From Oxalobacter paraformigenes (GTDB lineage Bacteria > Pseudomonadota > Gammaproteobacteria > Burkholderiales > Burkholderiaceae_D): 64,000 bases of DNA. Below, piece by piece: positions 52,492-62,127 of this stretch. Location: positions 1,209,611 through 1,273,610 of the forward strand of contig NZ_KI392031.1 in NCBI RefSeq assembly GCF_000158475.2, read 5' to 3'. The first letter of the stretch is position 1. Every line of letters starts with the position of its first letter. The notes below the pieces were generated by a model. That model was not told where the DNA came from and did no database searches. It saw nothing but the letters and a program-made list of their open reading frames with translations. A program made the position numbers and the translations under genes.

Positions 52492-53573
52492 CCTTTGTAG
52501 GCATTACACACTTCAATCACTCTTCCCGCATCGTCAAGACTCATTACCTGCGAAATCGGCAAACTGATAATAGTACGATGTATTTCTTCTGTAAGCGGAA
52601 AATGCATATTACCGAACTCGCCATAACATGGCTGTTTGTGGGGCGGAACAGGATAATGAATAACCGTCTCTATACCGTTTTCCTGCAAATACTTCTGAAA
52701 TCCGTCCCTGTTTGCGGTTCTCACGGTAAACAAATGCCATACATGGGACAACTCGTCTTCTACTTCAGGCAAAACAAGCAATGGATTTTTTATTTCAGTT
52801 CTGTAGAGCTTTGCTATTTTCCTGCGCGCTTCATTATCGGAATCAAGATATTTCAATTTGACATTAAGGATCCCTGCCTGCAGCTCATCCAACCGCGAAT
52901 TAACACCCTGATATTTATTGTGGTACTTTACAAGAGATCCATAATTTCTTATTGCACGGAGCCGATCTGCCAAAAAACCATCGTTTGTTGTAATGCATCC
53001 CCCATCACCCAGACATCCCAAATTCTTTCCCGGGTAAAAAGAAAACCCACTGGCGTCTCCCAGATTACCTACCCTTTTATTGTTGTAAAATGCGCCATGA
53101 GCCTGAGCGGAATCTTCAATAATCTTCAAATTATATTTCCGGGCCGTTTCATAAATCCTTTCCATTTGAACTGCCCTTCCATACAAATGAACCACCATTA
53201 TTGCTTTTGTTTTGGAAGTTATATTTTCCTCAATCAGATCCGGATTTATGTTGTAAGTGCTGATATCCGGCTCAACCAATACAGGTTTGCATCCATTCTG
53301 CGAAATAGCCAAAATCGATGCAATGTAGGTATTGGCCGGCACGATTATTTCATCATTGTTTGAAAAACCATAAGCCTTGATTATCAAACGCAAGGCATCC
53401 AGCCCGTTTGCAACGCCAACGGCATACCTTGTTCCACAATATGTTGCAAAATTCTTTTCAAACAATTCACATTCTTTACCCAGAATATAATATCCGGATT
53501 CAACGACCTCATCTATTTTCTTTTTTATTTCCGGTCTTTTGTTTATTTTTCCAACATCTAGAAACTTAATCAT
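52488..53573 (-). CDS. fdtB: dTDP-3-keto-6-deoxyhexose aminotransferase
   Basis: A 361-residue PLP-dependent enzyme of the DegT/DnrJ/EryC1 family. The PLP lysine is in [16 protein letters not shown] near residue 182; [29 protein letters not shown] and [16 protein letters not shown] are family motifs. It follows an FdtA-like isomerase, so it should install the 3-amino group in dTDP-Fucp3N or Quip3N. The 3-N-acetyltransferase (FdtC/QdtC) that usually completes the pathway is not in the window. Confidence 0.88.
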   Translation of the reverse strand: MIKFLDVGKINKRPEIKKKIDEVVESGYYILGKECELFEKNFATYCGTRYAVGVANGLDALRLIIKAYGFSNNDEIIVPANTYIASILAISQNGCKPVLVEPDISTYNINPDLIEENITSKTKAIMVVHLYGRAVQMERIYETARKYNLKIIEDSAQAHGAFYNNKRVGNLGDASGFSFYPGKNLGCLGDGGCITTNDGFLADRLRAIRNYGSLVKYHNKYQGVNSRLDELQAGILNVKLKYLDSDNEARRKIAKLYRTEIKNPLLVLPEVEDELSHVWHLFTVRTANRDGFQKYLQENGIETVIHYPVPPHKQPCYGEFGNMHFPLTEEIHRTIISLPISQVMSLDDAGRVIEVCNAYKG

Positions 53574-53597
53574 TTTAATTTTTCATTCTCGATAAGG

Positions 53598-54008
53598 TTA
53601 TTTTGAAATCCATTTCTTAAAGTCATCGTATTTTCTGATATATTCCTCTTCATCATAATATTCGCTAGCCAAGACCATTAATTTGCAGCCATACGAAAAC
53701 TGATGCATTTCATTCCATATGTTTTTCCCTATGTACAGGCCAACATCAGGCCGGTTTAGCCAGATTTTTTCACGTTTTTCACCATCATCCAGCAAAAACT
53801 GGCACGAACCGTCTATTGCCACCACTATTTGCTCGCATTTCTTATGGGCGTGACACCCCCTTACTTCATCCGGCAATGTGTCATATATATAAAAAAGGCG
53901 CTTTATTTCAAATGGTATATTTTTATTGTTTTCTATTGGCACCAGCTTCCCGCGTGCGTCACCAAAAACCTTAAAATTAAGCAATTTATAATTCATATCA
54001 TTTTCCAT
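53598..54008 (-). CDS. fdtA: dTDP-4-oxo-6-deoxyglucose 3,4-isomerase
   Basis: A 136-residue cupin of the FdtA/QdtA/WxcM-like family. FGDARGKLVPIENNKNIPF, RGCHAHKKCEQIVVAIDGSC (His pair at the active site), and GLYIGKNIWNEMHQFSYG are typical. It isomerises the keto group from C4 to C3 before FdtB. FdtA and QdtA differ only in few residues, so the product sugar (galacto or gluco) is not decided. The first ATG overlaps the stop of the ruined rfbB; the next ATG is four codons on. Confidence 0.88.
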   Translation of the reverse strand: MENDMNYKLLNFKVFGDARGKLVPIENNKNIPFEIKRLFYIYDTLPDEVRGCHAHKKCEQIVVAIDGSCQFLLDDGEKREKIWLNRPDVGLYIGKNIWNEMHQFSYGCKLMVLASEYYDEEEYIRKYDDFKKWISK

Positions 54009-54860
54009 TTAAATACCATTCCACCCTTTTACCAATTCCCGTTTCAAAATTTTCCAAGCCGTCCAACCCGTCTCTCCACTCAGTTTGCGCGCTTATCACA
54101 TACCGAAATCATGTCCCGGCCAATCAGCAACAAAAACAATCAGGTCGGCAATTTTCTTTTTTGCGCGACCTGTTTTTATCGAGTAATTCACAAACCGTTT
54201 TTACAACCTGAACATTGTTACGTTCGCCATGCCCTTCCACCTTGCAGGTTTCACCTGATTTTCCCTGATGGCAGATCAGGTCGATCGCCTTGCAGTGATC
54301 CAGTACGTACAGCCAGTCACGCACGTTCTGGCCGTTCCCATATACCGGGATCGCCTCTCCTGCCAGACATTTGCGGATGATGGTCGGAATCAGCTTTTCG
54401 CTATGCTGTTTAGGTCCATAGTTATTGGAACAGTTTGACGTCGTCACATTCATGCCATACGTATGGTGATAGGCCCTGACAATGAAATCCGATCCCGCCT
54501 TGCTGGCTGAATAGGGACTGTTCGGCGCATACGGAGTGGTTTCCGCAAAGTAGCCCGTCTCCCCAAGGGTCCCATAGACCTCGTCTGTGGATATGTGGTG
54601 AAAACGACAGGTTTCGCACCCTTCCCGATATTCACCAGGCGCTGTCATCCAGTAACAGCGGGCGCTTTCGATCAGATTGAACGTCCCCATGATGTTGGTT
54701 TCCATAAATGTTCTCGGACCATTGATGGAATTATCAACATGGCTTTCTGCTGCAAAATGAATCACGCCAAAAGACCGTACTTTCCACGTACAGTCCTGGC
54801 AGACACGTCTGACAGTGCCTCAATCCCGTTTCGTATGGTCTGTCGGCATCTATAGCAAGC
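54001..54860 (-). pseudogene. rfbB: Decayed dTDP-glucose 4,6-dehydratase (rfbB copy 1)
   Basis: The core reads well from [17 protein letters not shown] through [23 protein letters not shown] (Tyr-X3-Lys) to [11 protein letters not shown]. Before it, only a shifted trace of EALSDVS remains and the nucleotide-binding start is gone. After it, frameshifts break [15 protein letters not shown] and ENFETGIGKRVEWYL. The original stop overlaps fdtA, so rfbB-fdtA was once a tight pair. Bases 54243-54507 are almost identical to the second copy at 63736-64000. The copy is not functional. Confidence 0.85.
54243..54507. repeat. Left copy of a 265-bp near-identical rfbB repeat
   Basis: Base for base the same as 63736-64000 with very few differences (for example GGCAGA against GGTAGA, TTTAGG against TTTGGG). 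Outside this block the two rfbB copies drop to moderate protein similarity. Offset 9493 bases, same orientation. Confidence 0.85.
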
Positions 54861-55379
54861 CACTTCATGAAATCCCCGGCATAAGAGAACGGAATTCTTT
54901 ACTTGGATATTCACATACAGCGGCTTGAATTCTTAACGAAAGGCCTTGATTCATCAGGCCATCCGTATCAGGGTAACTTTTTCAGAAATTCTTCTGAGAC
55001 GGTGACAGTAGCCTGACTACAAGAAACATTACCTGCGCAAGCCAAACTCTTGTTAATCACATATTTGCTCTGTCAAATATATGTCCGTTAATAAGTATTA
55101 ACTGACATTTAACCGTATCGCCACTGATGGAGTAATCCTTCAATATTCCATAATAAACAGGCTTTTATGATATCACAAAATATCTTTGAATAGTTTTCTT
55201 TTATTGGAAATTTTTATTCGCAATTTCAACGCGAAACAAAAGTACTTTTAAATTCAACAAATTATAAACGCTGTATAGGTTTTAAAAGTCATTAAATAAA
55301 CATTAATACTTATTAAAAGACCTATCATCGCCGGAAAGTCCTGTACATCAAATTTAAAAAAGAAATCTGGGTAGATATA
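54861..55379. other. AT-rich gap holding promoters of both glycan operons
   Basis: About 520 AT-rich bases between the decayed rfbB and hldE. No gene is supported. The minus-strand fdtA operon and the plus-strand hldE operon must both start near here or in the rfbB remnant, unless a distant promoter is used. No confident promoter was picked. Confidence 0.4.
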
Positions 55380-56843
55380 GTGACTTGTGATTTTGCCAAG
55401 GTGAAAGCACTGGTAATCGGAGACATCATGCTGGATGTATTCGTTTACGGCAATGTAAACCGTATTTCTCCGGAAGCGCCAGTTCCTGTTTTCAGGTTTC
55501 ACCATAAAGTGGAAATGCTAGGGGGTGCAGGCAATGTCGTCGCCAATCTTGCGTCGTTAGGCTGCCAAACCAGTTTTATCGGAATTGTGGGAAATGACGA
55601 TGCCGGCCAAAAGATTGCCTCTCTGCTGACAGCGACCGGCGCGAATTGCCATTTGTTGAAATTGAAAAATTACCCCACCATCGTCAAAACCCGTTTCGTC
55701 GCAAAAACAAACCATCTTCTCCGGATGGATAACGAAGAAGTTCTGCCGGTTATCACCGCACTGCTCCCCAGAATCCGGAAAATTCTTCGCAGAGCCATAA
55801 AGGGTGTCGATATCGTGCTGGTTTCCGATTACAACAAAGGATTGTTGACCCCGGTTACGACCCCTCTAGTCATCGAAATATGCCATGAGCTGAACAAGAA
55901 GGTCATCATCGACCCCAAGGGAAATGACTATTCCAAATATACCGGCGCGACTTTGCTCAAACCCAACCTGAAAGAGTTTTCTGAAGCGACCGGGAAAAAT
56001 TACGATCCGCTTTCACCGGATTTTCACCAGGACATTTCACAAGGCGCAGCCTGCCTGTTCCAGAAATACAAGATCAAACATCTTGTCATTACCCTGAGCG
56101 AACACGGGATGCTTCATGTATCAGACGCTCCCATTATAAAAATGGAAAAAGTATCCGCCCAAGTCAAGGAAGTCTGTGACGTATCCGGCGCAGGCGATAC
56201 AGCACTGGCTACCCTGGGCGCATCACTTGGTTATGGGGCATCAATTGGCACTGCCATGAAATTGGCCAACATCGCCGCCGGTATTGCTGTCGGCAAATTG
56301 GGAACCGCTGCCATATCGGTTGATGAACTGAAAAAATCCCTGACATCTCGTGAACAGGGTATGGGACATCTTCACCCGAATAACAAAATTGTCACACTGG
56401 AACAGGCGAAACGAATTACCGACAAACTGAAAGAACAGGGAAAAATCATTGGATTTACAAACGGCTGTTTCGACTGTTGCCATCTGGGACATCTGAGTTC
56501 TTTCATGCAAATCAGAAAACACTGCGATGTACTGATCGTCGCCATCAACTCGGATCAATCTGTCAAACGCTACAAGGGAAAGGAGCGCCCCATACAAAAC
56601 GAGAAAACACGTTCCATATTGGTAGCTTCCCTGGAATACGTCGATTACGTCATCGTTTTCAGTGAGGATACTCCGCTTGCCCTCATTGATAAATTGCGCC
56701 CGGACATAATTGCCAAAGAAGGCTATCCCCTTGACCAATGGCCGGAAGCACAATTCGCCATCCGCTATGGCGCACAAGCCATCGAGCTGGATCGGCTCGA
56801 GGGATATTCCACGACATCGCTAATTGAAAAAATGAAAAACTGA
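55380..56843 (+). CDS. hldE: Bifunctional heptose kinase/adenylyltransferase HldE
   Basis: A 487-residue fusion. Residues 1-320 are a PfkB-type kinase (VIGDIMLDVFVYG, MLGGAGNVVANLASLG, VCDVSGAGDTALATLG with the catalytic Asp). Residues about 345-487 are the nucleotidyltransferase (TNGCFDCCHLGHLSS, with HxGH intact, then VAINSDQSVKRYKG). Together they make ADP-D-glycero-beta-D-manno-heptose from the heptose 7-phosphate, except for the GmhB phosphatase step. The start appears to be GTG at 55380. It leads a cassette with gmhA and two heptosyltransferase-like genes. gmhB and hldD are not in the window. Confidence 0.93.
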   Translation: MTCDFAKVKALVIGDIMLDVFVYGNVNRISPEAPVPVFRFHHKVEMLGGAGNVVANLASLGCQTSFIGIVGNDDAGQKIASLLTATGANCHLLKLKNYPTIVKTRFVAKTNHLLRMDNEEVLPVITALLPRIRKILRRAIKGVDIVLVSDYNKGLLTPVTTPLVIEICHELNKKVIIDPKGNDYSKYTGATLLKPNLKEFSEATGKNYDPLSPDFHQDISQGAACLFQKYKIKHLVITLSEHGMLHVSDAPIIKMEKVSAQVKEVCDVSGAGDTALATLGASLGYGASIGTAMKLANIAAGIAVGKLGTAAISVDELKKSLTSREQGMGHLHPNNKIVTLEQAKRITDKLKEQGKIIGFTNGCFDCCHLGHLSSFMQIRKHCDVLIVAINSDQSVKRYKGKERPIQNEKTRSILVASLEYVDYVIVFSEDTPLALIDKLRPDIIAKEGYPLDQWPEAQFAIRYGAQAIELDRLEGYSTTSLIEKMKN

Positions 56844-56845
56844 AA

Positions 56846-57418
56846 ATGCAGCAATACATCAAAAAACAATTTGACGAACTGATTGGCCATATCACTGATC
56901 TGGGCAATCTTTCAGGCGAAATAAACCGGATTGCCGACATTTGCGTAAACGCCATACGTGATGGAAAGAAAATCATTTTCTGTGGCAATGGTGGTTCCGC
57001 CGCACAATCCCAGCATTTGGCAGCCGAACTTGTCGGCCGTTATAAACTGGAACGCCCTGCCATCAATGCAATTTCCCTGACCGTCGATACCTCCAATCTG
57101 ACTGCTATCGGAAACGATTACGGCTACGATGCCGTTTTTTCCCGACAGCTGGAAGGCGTCGGTCAGGCTGGCGACATATTGTTCGGCCTGTCCACCAGCG
57201 GCAACTCGAAAAACATTATTCAGGCTTTTGAAACGGCTCGCGCCAAAAAAATTACAACGATAGCGCTTGTCGGAAAAAAAGGCGGAACAATGAAAGAACT
57301 TGCCGATTTCGCCCTTCCCGTCCCGGCCGAGACTTCCGCCCATATCCAGGAGTTGCATATTGCAACCGGGCACATCGTCTGCGACCTGATTGAAAAGAAA
57401 CTTTATCCCCTCTCCTGA
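56846..57418 (+). CDS. gmhA: Sedoheptulose-7-phosphate isomerase
   Basis: A 190-residue SIS-fold enzyme making D-glycero-D-manno-heptose 7-phosphate, the first step of heptose synthesis. IFCGNGGSAAQSQHLAAELVGR, LFGLSTSGNSKNIIQAF and the C-terminal ELHIATGHIVCDLIE (Glu and His of the active site) are all present. It follows hldE after two bases. The length is standard. Confidence 0.95.
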   Translation: MQQYIKKQFDELIGHITDLGNLSGEINRIADICVNAIRDGKKIIFCGNGGSAAQSQHLAAELVGRYKLERPAINAISLTVDTSNLTAIGNDYGYDAVFSRQLEGVGQAGDILFGLSTSGNSKNIIQAFETARAKKITTIALVGKKGGTMKELADFALPVPAETSAHIQELHIATGHIVCDLIEKKLYPLS

Positions 57419-57439
57419 CATAAAGATGCTGCGCCCATC

Positions 57440-58609
57440 ATGCAACAGTACCTTGAAAGCCTGCTTGAAAAAATTCGTGCATTACGTAACCGTTCAGGAA
57501 TGACACCGGGGAAAGTGATACCCAAACTCATCTTCTGGAACATCAAATACCTGCTCAAATACAGAAAGCCCCGCTCGACATTCAAAGACAACACGGTACA
57601 CATTGCCTTTATCCCGCAAGCCGGCATCGGCGATTTTGCCTTTGCGGCAAAGTATGTTTACTGCCTGAAAAAAACCTTCGGGAACAATATCACCATTGAT
57701 ATCGTTGTCGATAATCATTTCGAAGCAGCGGAATGCTTCTGGAAAGGGAAAAAACATATCAATCGACTTTTTAACGCCCACAAAAAACAGAATACCTATG
57801 ATTGTGAAATCGCGCTGACCCGCTTTCCCGTAATCCGATACATCGACAAAAAAAGAGTCGATCAGGTGGGGTCAGAACGTTTGAAACAATACCTGAAAAC
57901 AGTCTCCCGTTTTCAGCTGCAAAATCCTCTCCTGTATCAGTCAGATTATCTGGGAAGATGTTATTCCCTGTTACATGGAAGAACACGTGAAAATCAGGCC
58001 GACATAGAAAACAGGCTGAGTATGACACAAGTCACTGATTTTCATATCCCTTTGCCGGAAAACGATGAAGAAACATTTGGGAAATTCGGCATAAAAGAAA
58101 ATGCGTACCTTGTCATCCAAACGGGATCTGGAAAGCATTTCAGAAACGAAAACAACATCCGGCACTGGCCTGTGGAATATTATGAAGAACTGATAGAAAA
58201 AATCCGGAAAATCAACCCGTCTATTCCGATTATCCAGATCGGAGAAGCTTATCACAAAACCGTTAAAAATACGGATATAAATTTGCTTGGAAAAACATCA
58301 TTCAGGGAAATGCTGACGATATTGAAAGGAGCACGGCTTTTGATTTCACAGGAAGGCGGTTTACCGATATTAAGGCATTTTATTTCAAGAAAACCCTCTT
58401 GCGTTATTTTCGGGCCAACAGACAAAAATTTTATGGGGTTTGATGAAAATTCAAACTTGAATACCAATAATTGTGAGGGTGGCTGCGAATGGATTTTCGA
58501 TAATTGGTATAAAACGTGTATAAAAACCGGTAAAAATTCCGGCTGTACGAAGCATACGCTTCCCGAAAAGGTTATTGAATTTACAAGAGATACTATTGAA
58601 TTCGAATAA
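57440..58609 (+). CDS. Family 9 glycosyltransferase, heptosyltransferase-like
   Basis: A 389-residue GT9-type protein. The start region HIAFIPQAGIGDFAFAAKYV corresponds to the GIGD motif of heptosyltransferases; VIQTGSGKHFRNENNIRHWP and the C-terminal LISQEGGLPILRHF and VIFGPTDKNF match the ADP-heptose binding part. The N-terminus is longer than in WaaC or WaaF. Being next to gmhA and hldE, it probably transfers heptose. Its end is cysteine-rich (EGGCEW, GCTKH), as is its paralogue two genes on. Confidence 0.85.
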   Translation: MQQYLESLLEKIRALRNRSGMTPGKVIPKLIFWNIKYLLKYRKPRSTFKDNTVHIAFIPQAGIGDFAFAAKYVYCLKKTFGNNITIDIVVDNHFEAAECFWKGKKHINRLFNAHKKQNTYDCEIALTRFPVIRYIDKKRVDQVGSERLKQYLKTVSRFQLQNPLLYQSDYLGRCYSLLHGRTRENQADIENRLSMTQVTDFHIPLPENDEETFGKFGIKENAYLVIQTGSGKHFRNENNIRHWPVEYYEELIEKIRKINPSIPIIQIGEAYHKTVKNTDINLLGKTSFREMLTILKGARLLISQEGGLPILRHFISRKPSCVIFGPTDKNFMGFDENSNLNTNNCEGGCEWIFDNWYKTCIKTGKNSGCTKHTLPEKVIEFTRDTIEFE

Positions 58610-58653
58610 GATATCCATACAAAAAAGGTATTTCATAAAAGAAGGAATCAGGA

Positions 58654-59859
58654 ATGTCCAACAAATTTATCTGTTACAACACAACGCGCCAATGGAACCC
58701 GGGTGATGAATTTATTCTATTTGGATGTCAGAATTTATGCAAAAAAGTATTCAGTAACGATAATTTATATTCACTTATATACAATCGCAATCCGGATGTC
58801 AGACCAATGAATGGAATAACACAGGGATTGAGAAATATAAGATTACCGAATAATTATACTGAAGATTACAATTTCACAAAATATGATGCCTGGCTCAGAA
58901 TAGGTTTTAATGATAACAGTATCAAATTCAACTCTGATTTAAGCTTTTGTGATCTTGCTGTTTTTGCAGGAACCCCTGAATGGATATCGCACAGATGTAT
59001 TAACTTCTTTGAACATATCCTAAAAAACAAATTGCCCACATTGATTTTAGGTATTGGCTGGCTAGGCAACATCGACGCACCTATGGAAGCAGTCATAGAG
59101 AAAACTTATCTGTTTACAGTACGTAGCAAAATACTTCTGGATCACGATATTGCCAAAAAATACAACGTCGTTTGGATGCCATGCCCTGCATTGTATTGCG
59201 TAGATATCGGAAACGAAAGACAAATCACTACATTGAAAAAATGTGCCATTGTTCTTGGAGTAACAAGAACTGTTCCGTTTGCAGGAATAGACGGAAAAAC
59301 ATTCCGGTTTACCGTTGACATTGCCCGTTATCTTCGTAACAAATACAAAAATATCGAATTCAAATTCATAACTCATTATATAGACGACATACCCGAATTG
59401 GTCAACCTGTTTGGAAAGGAAAATGTTATCTATCATTATGACAGTTCGGCATATCCTGATATTTACCGGTCATTCGATCTTGTTCTGTCTACTCGTGTTC
59501 ACGGATGTGGAATAGCGGCATCATTAGGAATACCCAACATCAATATTGCACACGATATCAGAGCAGATACCTGCGAGGGATTTCTGTCAGAAATCATCAA
59601 TTCAGATTACACACCAACAGAAGTCGATGACGTATTCCGCAAATATCTTGACGATTCCTATATAACAGAATCCAGTACCAATTTGATTCGATATAAACAC
59701 AGAACCTTTCAGGATTATATTAAATTAATAGCTGAAAACATTCCTGACAAGACATTATCAAGAATAGACTACAGAGAGGATATCTGTTTGCCAAGCGACA
59801 CCTCCCCCCCCCCCGAATTAAAAGATATCCAAATAAAATTTGGCATAACCAATGAATGA
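58654..59859 (+). CDS. Polysaccharide pyruvyl-transferase-like protein with a C11 tract
   Basis: A 401-residue protein related to the PS_pyruv_trans family: GDEFILFGCQNL near the start, an Asp-rich mid region, and LVLSTRVHGCGIAASLGIPNIN near residue 275, the family R-x-H motif. In related enzymes a ketal-linked pyruvate is added to a sugar. Eleven C at codons 384-387 give Ser-Pro-Pro-Pro; as written the frame continues to a stop that overlaps the next gene by eight bases. One C fewer ends the protein at 388 residues, 34 bases short of the next start; one more gives a changed tail of similar length. Confidence 0.82.
   Translation: MSNKFICYNTTRQWNPGDEFILFGCQNLCKKVFSNDNLYSLIYNRNPDVRPMNGITQGLRNIRLPNNYTEDYNFTKYDAWLRIGFNDNSIKFNSDLSFCDLAVFAGTPEWISHRCINFFEHILKNKLPTLILGIGWLGNIDAPMEAVIEKTYLFTVRSKILLDHDIAKKYNVVWMPCPALYCVDIGNERQITTLKKCAIVLGVTRTVPFAGIDGKTFRFTVDIARYLRNKYKNIEFKFITHYIDDIPELVNLFGKENVIYHYDSSAYPDIYRSFDLVLSTRVHGCGIAASLGIPNINIAHDIRADTCEGFLSEIINSDYTPTEVDDVFRKYLDDSYITESSTNLIRYKHRTFQDYIKLIAENIPDKTLSRIDYREDICLPSDTSPPPELKDIQIKFGITNE
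59804..59814 (+). repeat. C11 homopolymer tract
   Basis: Eleven consecutive C in the coding strand near the 3' end of the pyruvyl-transferase-like gene. This is the longest G/C homopolymer seen in the window and long enough for frequent slippage. Confidence 0.9.
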
Positions 59860-61075
59860 ATACTTAAAAACAACCCTGTTATATAAATTGTCCCGTTACA
59901 ATGAATTGTACGGTGCCAACTCTTATATATCTATATTCAAACTGATCTTTTTCCTAATTCGATGTCTTTTTTACATACCACAAAAATGGAAAAAGGCTCC
60001 GCTTTCCAGCGAGAAAAAGTTAAACTCGGTTCCTGGCAGCATTGTTTTCAAAATATCCGGCGGACTTGGCGATCATCTGGTGGCGGCTAATTATATATAC
60101 GCCTTCAAACAGAAATTTCGCATTGCTCCTGAAAATATCATCATACATTCCGGGAAGTCATTCCGGAATTATATCTTCATGGGAATAACAAAAAACATCT
60201 TCAATGAAAGCGCTCCATCAATAGATGCTCCGGCTCTCTATATTGAAATCATCCGTTTTCCAAGAGTAATAACTTCCAATTTTGATATCAGCATATACCA
60301 TAACGACATTGCACTGAAACAATGGATTGAAAACCAGCTTCTTTTTGAAGAGTCAAACAGGAAATATTTTGAATATGCACCATTCTGTGATGGCGAATCA
60401 GCCAATTTATGCATTAATCTTGGCAAAAAAAGGATCAACCAACCGGATATAACAAACGATCTTGGCCTGGAGGAAAAATATTTGTACAAAGGCATCCCCG
60501 TCAATACCACCATTCTTGATGAATATGGTCTTTCAGGGAAAGAATTTATAACCATACATCGAGGTGTTGATACGGATCAGGTAAAAGATTCCATTAAATT
60601 ATGGCCGCTTTCATACTACAACGATTTGATAAAAAGACTAAAGGAAATTTTCCCCGGTATCAAAATCGTTCAGTTAGGTATATCGCATGCACGTTGTGAA
60701 ACCATGGATGAGATCGATATCAACCTGATCGAAAAAACTTCGCTTCCCGATCTGGGAGGCTTATTGCAGAATGCACGACTGCACATTGATTGTGAAGGCG
60801 GTCTTGTTCATTTCAGGCATGCCCTACACGGAGGAAAATCCATCGTTATTTTTGGGCCTACATCACCTGATTTTTTTGGATATTCTGAGAATATCAATAT
60901 AAGAAGTCCAGCATGTCCAATTCCATGTGAATGGCTTGTCAAAAACTGGCAGGATGAGTGTTTACGTAAAGCAGATAAAAGAATCTGTATGCGAAATTTA
61001 CATCCTGACATCGTAATATCCGAGTTGACGAAAAATCTGGACAGCGAAAATTACCCATCACAGATAAAACATTAA
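59852..61075 (+). CDS. Family 9 glycosyltransferase, second paralogue
   Basis: A 407-residue GT9-like protein. A hydrophobic N-terminal segment (about residues 24-38) is followed by SIVFKISGGLGDHLVAANYI (GLGD motif), FITIHRGVDTDQVKDSIKLWP, and LHIDCEGGLVHFRHALHGGKS with VIFGPTSPDFFGY. It resembles the GT9 gene two positions upstream, including a Cys-rich tail. The start overlaps the preceding gene by eight bases, with no clear ribosome-binding site of its own, so translation probably depends on the upstream frame set by the C11 tract. Confidence 0.85.
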   Translation: MNEYLKTTLLYKLSRYNELYGANSYISIFKLIFFLIRCLFYIPQKWKKAPLSSEKKLNSVPGSIVFKISGGLGDHLVAANYIYAFKQKFRIAPENIIIHSGKSFRNYIFMGITKNIFNESAPSIDAPALYIEIIRFPRVITSNFDISIYHNDIALKQWIENQLLFEESNRKYFEYAPFCDGESANLCINLGKKRINQPDITNDLGLEEKYLYKGIPVNTTILDEYGLSGKEFITIHRGVDTDQVKDSIKLWPLSYYNDLIKRLKEIFPGIKIVQLGISHARCETMDEIDINLIEKTSLPDLGGLLQNARLHIDCEGGLVHFRHALHGGKSIVIFGPTSPDFFGYSENINIRSPACPIPCEWLVKNWQDECLRKADKRICMRNLHPDIVISELTKNLDSENYPSQIKH

Positions 61076-61089
61076 AATTTGAGGAACAT

Positions 61090-61923
61090 ATGTCTATTTT
61101 CAACAAATACAGTAAAGAAACCCGAAATCTGTTAATTGGCTTTGAAAAGGAGTTTCGTGATCGATTAATCTCGATCGAAAATGGGATTCATACTATTGCA
61201 GAAAAAATTGATCCTGCCCTATCCGATCAAATTCCTAATAATATTTACCGCGGGCATCCTGACCAAGCTTTTGGCCCTTATACTTATGCGCAGCATGGAG
61301 AAGACCTGATTTTTGCCAACATTTTCTGGCTGTTAAATATTGAAAATCCATCATATATTGACATTGGCGCCCACCATCCGATAAATATTTCTAACACCGC
61401 ATTACTTTACAAACGCGGAAGCAGAGGAATCAATATCGAGGCTAACCCCAATCTTATTGGCGCTTTTTATGAGCATAGGCCAAGAGATATCAATTTGAAC
61501 ATTGGAATCAGTGACAAACCCGGAAATCTTGAATTTTACTGTATCGATGAATACTCGGGCAGAAATACGTTTGACAGGAAGACTGCTGAAAAATTCGTTT
61601 TGGAAAATCCTGAATTTAAAATCCGTGAAGTAAAAACCGTTGAAGTCAAAACGATCAACGATATTATCCGACAATATGCTAACGGGGTATATCCAGATTT
61701 ATTATCAATTGACATTGAAGGTCTTGATTACCGCGTTCTTTCATCTGCAGATTTCAGTAAAAGTTTCCCCAAAGTCATTTGCGCTGAAATTACACAATTG
61801 AATATGGGTGAAAATATTTGTGAATTACTGGAATCACGCGATTACATTCCATATACATGTACAGTTGGCAATATAATTTTTATTCACAAGAGTGTATACA
61901 GGCCTCTCTTCTCGAAAAAATAA
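61090..61923 (+). CDS. FkbM-family methyltransferase, intact
   Basis: A 277-residue SAM-dependent methyltransferase. A coiled N-terminus (residues 1-45) comes before GEDLIFANIFWLL, YIDIGAHHPINISNTALLYKRG (SAM motif), GINIEANPNL, ISDKPGNLEFYCIDEYSG, KTINDIIRQYA and DLLSIDIEGLDYRVL. The last motif (DIEG) is typical. It likely O-methylates a sugar in the glycan. GAGGAACAT precedes the ATG. Unlike its two neighbours in the family, it has no poly-C tract. Confidence 0.88.
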   Translation: MSIFNKYSKETRNLLIGFEKEFRDRLISIENGIHTIAEKIDPALSDQIPNNIYRGHPDQAFGPYTYAQHGEDLIFANIFWLLNIENPSYIDIGAHHPINISNTALLYKRGSRGINIEANPNLIGAFYEHRPRDINLNIGISDKPGNLEFYCIDEYSGRNTFDRKTAEKFVLENPEFKIREVKTVEVKTINDIIRQYANGVYPDLLSIDIEGLDYRVLSSADFSKSFPKVICAEITQLNMGENICELLESRDYIPYTCTVGNIIFIHKSVYRPLFSKK

Positions 61924-61971
61924 ATAGTCTTCTTAAAACATTATTTTATTCTTTTAACTTTTTTGTTTAGC

Positions 61972-62028
61972 AATCCAAATGCCGATGAAATCATTCTGGG
62001 ATACAGGAACCTGAATGAAGCTCAGTAA
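61972..62028 (+). pseudogene. Short remnant of an FkbM-type C-terminus
   Basis: The frame reads NPNADEIILGYRNLNEAQ and stops. NPxAD--LGYxNL is also the end of the fragment at 63071-63493 (NPDADKTVLGYWNL). Nothing upstream continues the similarity. It is a leftover of an earlier gene at this position, just before the phase-variable FkbM gene. Confidence 0.55.
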
Positions 62029-62127
62029 AATATACACAAAAGCACGTTTGCATGAAAAATATTTATCCTGCCATTCTTATTACAAGAATAGCAGAATCTT
62101 TTTAACCACACAGCATTAAGGAATAGT

